Below, piece after piece: positions 61,144-64,000 of a stretch of 64,000 nucleotides of DNA. This DNA comes from an uncultured Clostridia bacterium. Lineage in GTDB: Bacteria > Bacillota > Clostridia > Oscillospirales > Ruminococcaceae. The stretch lies in the NCBI GenBank assembly GCA_947632025.1, contig CANRNN010000008.1:62001-126000 (forward strand), given 5' to 3'. The position numbers and the translations under genes were made by a program. The notes beneath the pieces were generated by a model. That model was not told the origin of the DNA and ran no database searches. It was given only the letters and a program-made list of their open reading frames with translations. Position 1 is the first letter of the stretch. The number at the start of each line of letters is the position of its first letter.

Positions 61144-61164
61144 TGCGGTCAAAGTGCGGTCAAA
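61144..61164. repeat. Right arm-type integrase sites
   Basis: Two direct copies of TGCGGTCAAA at 61144 and 61155, 11 bases apart, about 57 bases inside the right attachment site. The same word occurs at the left end. Confidence 0.6.
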
Positions 61165-61220
61165 AGCTCCGCAGGCACTCGATAAATGGCTCTGCAATGC
61201 GGAATTTTGGGGCAAGCGGT

Positions 61221-61232
61221 CTACTCCCACTC
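61221..61232. other. Right attachment site in the guaA stop region
   Basis: CTACTCCCACTC, which on the minus strand encodes the final Glu-Trp-Glu-stop of guaA. The 3' end of guaA is a known insertion site of integrative elements in Firmicutes. Confidence 0.72.
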
Positions 61233-62762
61233 AATCGTCGCGGGCGGTTTGCTTGTTATGTCGTAGACTACGCGGTTGATGCTCCCGACCTCGTTCACGA
61301 CGCGCACGGAAACCTTCTCCAGAACGTCATACGGTATCCGCGAGAAATCCGCTGTCATAAAATCTCCTGTCGTCACTCCGCGCAGCGCCAGCGTATAATC
61401 ATACGTCCGCCCGTCGCCCATAACTCCCACAGACCGCATATCCGTCAGCACCGCAAAATACTGACTTATCTCGCGGTCGAGTTTCGCGTTTGCTATCTCC
61501 TCACGGAATATCGCGTCCGCCTCCTGCAATATCGCTACCTTTTCCGGAGTAATTTCCCCTATGATCCGTATAGCAAGCCCCGGTCCCGGAAACGGCTGCC
61601 GCCAGACCAACTTTTCGTCCAGTCCGAGAGTTGTTCCCAATGCCCTAACTTCGTCCTTGAACAGCAATCTCAACGGCTCGATTATTTCCTTGAAATCCAC
61701 ATAATCCGGCAGCCCGCCCACGTTATGATGTGATTTTATTACCGCCGCGTCGCCTGCTCCCGATTCGATAACATCGGGATAGATAGTCCCTTGAACCAGA
61801 TAATCAACCTTGCCTATTTTCTTTGCTTCTTCCTCGAAAACGCGGATAAATTCCTCGCCGATTATCTTGCGCTTGCGCTCAGGCTCTGAAACTCCTTTCA
61901 GTTTTCCAAGGAATCTCTCGCCTGCGTTCACCCGAACGAAATTCACTCCCGAATCCGCAAACGCCGCTTCTACTTCGTCGCCCTCGTTCTTGCGCATAAG
62001 TCCCGTATCGACAAAGATGCAGGTAAGCTGAGAGCCGATAGCCTTCGCCAGCAGCTTGCACGCCACCGAGCTGTCCACGCCTCCCGACAGTGCCAGCAGA
62101 GCCTTTCCCGTTCCTACTTTTTCCCGTATCTCACGCACCGCTGTTTCGGCGTATCCTGCCATTGTCCAGTCGCCCTTGCATCCGCACACGTTGTACAGAA
62201 AATTCCCCAGCATATCAAAGCCCTGTTCCGTGTGGTTCACTTCAGGGTGGAATTGTGTTCCGTAGAATTTCTTTTCGGGATTTTCAATTGCTCCGAACGG
62301 ACATTTTGCGCTGTGACCTATTGCCCGAAATCCACGGGGCAGTGTTTCTATATAGTCGTTATGGCTCATCCACACGACCGATTTTTCGCGAAGTCCCTTG
62401 AACAAAAGCGAGTTTGTGTCGAATTCACATTCCGTCCTGCCGAATTCGGCGGCGGCGTTGTCGTTGGCTTTTCCTATTGTGCCGCCCAGACCGTACACCA
62501 TAAATTGTGCGCCGTAGCAAATGCCTAAAATAGGCACGCCCAGTTCAAAAATCTCCTTATCCATTCTCGGAGAATCGTCCAGATACACCGAATTCGGACC
62601 TCCCGTGAAAATGATCCCTTTCGGATTTAACGAACGTATTTCCTCTACAGGAGTTTTGTAAGACCGTACCTCGCAGTAGATCTTATGCTCGCGCACACGC
62701 CGTGCTATAAGTTGATTGTATTGTCCTCCGAAATCAAGGACTATTACAAGCTCGTGATCCAT
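61221..62762 (-). CDS. guaA: GMP synthase (glutamine-hydrolysing)
   Basis: Converts XMP to GMP. 513 residues: the class I glutaminase with [15 protein letters not shown] (nucleophile Cys) and [14 protein letters not shown], the ATP pyrophosphatase P-loop [15 protein letters not shown], and the C-terminal dimer domain ending [12 protein letters not shown] precedes the ATG. The last codons are the attachment site of the mobile element and are restored by it, so the enzyme is complete. Confidence 0.98.
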   Translation of the reverse strand: MDHELVIVLDFGGQYNQLIARRVREHKIYCEVRSYKTPVEEIRSLNPKGIIFTGGPNSVYLDDSPRMDKEIFELGVPILGICYGAQFMVYGLGGTIGKANDNAAAEFGRTECEFDTNSLLFKGLREKSVVWMSHNDYIETLPRGFRAIGHSAKCPFGAIENPEKKFYGTQFHPEVNHTEQGFDMLGNFLYNVCGCKGDWTMAGYAETAVREIREKVGTGKALLALSGGVDSSVACKLLAKAIGSQLTCIFVDTGLMRKNEGDEVEAAFADSGVNFVRVNAGERFLGKLKGVSEPERKRKIIGEEFIRVFEEEAKKIGKVDYLVQGTIYPDVIESGAGDAAVIKSHHNVGGLPDYVDFKEIIEPLRLLFKDEVRALGTTLGLDEKLVWRQPFPGPGLAIRIIGEITPEKVAILQEADAIFREEIANAKLDREISQYFAVLTDMRSVGVMGDGRTYDYTLALRGVTTGDFMTADFSRIPYDVLEKVSVRVVNEVGSINRVVYDITSKPPATIEWE

Positions 62763-62830
62763 AGTTACTCTCCTTTATATTTTGTAATTAAATAGGATTC
62801 TGATTCCGTACCCCGCCCAATTTCTAACCT

Positions 62831-64000
62831 CTAAACGCGTACATCAAGCATTGAAAGAGTTATGCCTGCCGGACCAAAACGTCTGAAAAAGTCGTTAAGG
62901 CGTTCTTTTGTTTCGGGAGTTTCCGCTATCCTGTCGGCATACGACAGCATCTGATACAGCATAAAGAACATCGCCCTGACCGCGATATCCTCTCCCGAAC
63001 GGAAATACATATCGAAGTTGTACGACGCTGCTTTAAGCTCGGTTATCTTCGGGATAAGGACTTTGGGAATCTTCGACGGATTTGCCGTGACCTCCGCGAA
63101 AGCTCTCGCCGAATCAAGCAGCTTGTCCCGAAGTTCTTTTTCTATCTGCTCCATTGTTATCCGTCCGCTCTCGCAAAGCTCCCGCAGGTTGCGGCTTGCC
63201 TTTATGTAGATGTCGCCCCATATCGGCTCGATAGTCAGTCCCGCGGGTGATTTCACTTCCTCGGCGGGCGTCGCGTAGTCTGAAAGTTTCAGTGCGGGCG
63301 CTGCCGCTTCCTTGACCTCGAATTCCGGCAGCCTGTGCCGTTTTTCCTCTGTTTCGGTCGTTCCCGAAGCGGGCTCGTCCGTGTTTTCCGTTTCCGGAAC
63401 AGGCGGCGGAACGGAGTTTATCTCGTTCAGCGACTCCGATAAAAATGCCAGTGTTTCCTCCGTCGTCATATTCTGTATACGGATATATTCGTCGGTATCG
63501 TCGTCGTCAACGGCGGTTTCCTCGTCGGGAATTTCCTGTTGCGCGTCTACCTCCGTATCGGAAGTTACTGCCGTTTCATAGTGTTCCGTTTCCCGTGTTT
63601 CTTCGGGAGTTTCATCTTCCTGCTGCTCTTCTTCTCTCTCTTGTTCTTCGGGGATATTTGCCTGTGCCTTATCCTCCTCGTCGGGATAATTTTCGGGAGT
63701 GGATTCGGATACGCGGTCGTTTTCGGAATAAAGCTCCTCGTCCTGCGTCTTGAAGAAAGGCTCGTCCGAACGGCTTATCCAGTCTATCTTTCCCGTAGGA
63801 ATGGGCGCGGGAGTATAGTCCTCAGGCAGCGACTCGGAGATAACGGGCGCGCCTTCCTCAAACACTATATCCGTGAGGTCAAAGCCCTGATCCTCGTCCT
63901 CGGTTATCTTTACCTCAGGCATTTCGCTGTTTTCGTATACGGGATAATCGTCGGCGCTGTTTTCGGGAAAATCGAGCTGAAGTTCCTCCTGTGCGTCGCC
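62831..64000 (-). CDS. Acidic protein of unknown function (5' end outside window)
   Basis: The frame stays open to the window edge (upstream residues DAQEELQLDFPENSADDYPV), so the track's ATG at 63922 is not the real start. At least 389 residues. The N-terminal two thirds are very acidic and low-complexity (EQEREEEQQEDETPEETRE). The last 160 residues are a helical domain (IWGDIYIKASRNLRELCESG, MFFMLYQMLSYADRIAE). No family was recognised. It lies upstream of guaA on the same strand. Confidence 0.72.
   Translation of the reverse strand, partial: GDAQEELQLDFPENSADDYPVYENSEMPEVKITEDEDQGFDLTDIVFEEGAPVISESLPEDYTPAPIPTGKIDWISRSDEPFFKTQDEELYSENDRVSESTPENYPDEEDKAQANIPEEQEREEEQQEDETPEETRETEHYETAVTSDTEVDAQQEIPDEETAVDDDDTDEYIRIQNMTTEETLAFLSESLNEINSVPPPVPETENTDEPASGTTETEEKRHRLPEFEVKEAAAPALKLSDYATPAEEVKSPAGLTIEPIWGDIYIKASRNLRELCESGRITMEQIEKELRDKLLDSARAFAEVTANPSKIPKVLIPKITELKAASYNFDMYFRSGEDIAVRAMFFMLYQMLSYADRIAETPETKERLNDFFRRFGPAGITLSMLDVRV

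Larger units (their letters stand above)
52980..61232. mobile_element. Integrated mobilizable element at the 3' end of guaA
   Basis: About 8.25 kb bounded by TTATTCCCACTC (52980) and CTACTCCCACTC (61221), the latter containing the guaA stop. Both ends carry TGCGGTCAAA arm-type sites: an inverted pair at the left and two direct copies 11 bases apart at the right. It encodes a repressor, a small excisionase, a tyrosine integrase, a primase/helicase, a MobV relaxase (broken), a type II R-M pair and an Abi_C protein. guaA remains intact. There is no conjugation machinery, so it would depend on a helper for transfer. Confidence 0.82.

Noticed and set aside
62763-62830. Purine riboswitch before guaA
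   Set aside because: The visible leader is under 70 bases and lacks the conserved three-way-junction core.

Overview
The window is a piece of a Clostridia chromosome, most likely from the Ruminococcaceae/Oscillospiraceae. The ribosomal operon order, type-Z zinc S14, a single-chain clostridial-type PurL, several zinc-ribbon membrane proteins and near-consensus TTGACA-17-TATAAT promoters all fit a Gram-positive anaerobe. Base composition is close to 50% GC by eye, with an AT-rich stretch at about 51-56 kb. No species can be named from the sequence alone.

Layout: (1) 1-12.5 kb, the S10/spc/alpha ribosomal block: rpsC (cut by the window edge), rplP, rpmC, rpsQ, rplN, rplX, rplE, rpsN, rpsH, rplF, rplR, rpsE, rpmD, rplO, secY, adk, map, a KOW protein, infA, rpmJ, rpsM, rpsK, rpsD, rpoA, rplQ, closed by a strong terminator. 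(2) 12.5-14.6 kb, a LysR regulator and cysK sharing an operator-like box. (3) 14.7-21.8 kb, a RING/DUF2628 protein, a large membrane protein, a KtrB/TrkH potassium channel subunit, a tRNA methyltransferase, rsmI and small proteins. (4) 21.9-37 kb, several zinc-ribbon membrane proteins on both strands, an 8-oxoguanine glycosylase, tsaD, a shikimate-kinase-like protein, a CPBP protease, a G5/3D cell-wall protein behind a long structured leader, two HPr-like proteins lacking the catalytic histidine, and mtaB. (5) 37-51 kb, purL, two exported proteins, tRNA-Ala(CGC), a solute-binding protein plus hybrid histidine kinase operon without a transporter, and a PadR/DUF1700/DUF4097 operon. (6) 51-61.2 kb, accessory DNA: an HNH endonuclease with an in-frame stop, then an integrated mobilizable element of about 8.25 kb inserted at the 3' end of guaA. 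The element carries repressor, excisionase, integrase, primase/helicase, candidate replication and transfer sites, a relaxase broken by a stop codon, a type II restriction-modification pair and an Abi_C protein. (7) 61.2-64 kb, guaA and an acidic protein cut by the window edge.

The most unusual signals are: a roughly 210-nt leader whose two adjacent hairpins have complementary GGGG and CCCC loops, with a WalR-like box upstream; a perfect 10-4-10 palindrome over the promoter of a methyltransferase that has its own N-terminal HTH; a solute-binding protein fused to a 5'-nucleotidase-like C-terminal domain and paired with a hybrid kinase; the paired His-less HPr-like proteins; and two mobile-type genes interrupted by single in-frame stop codons.
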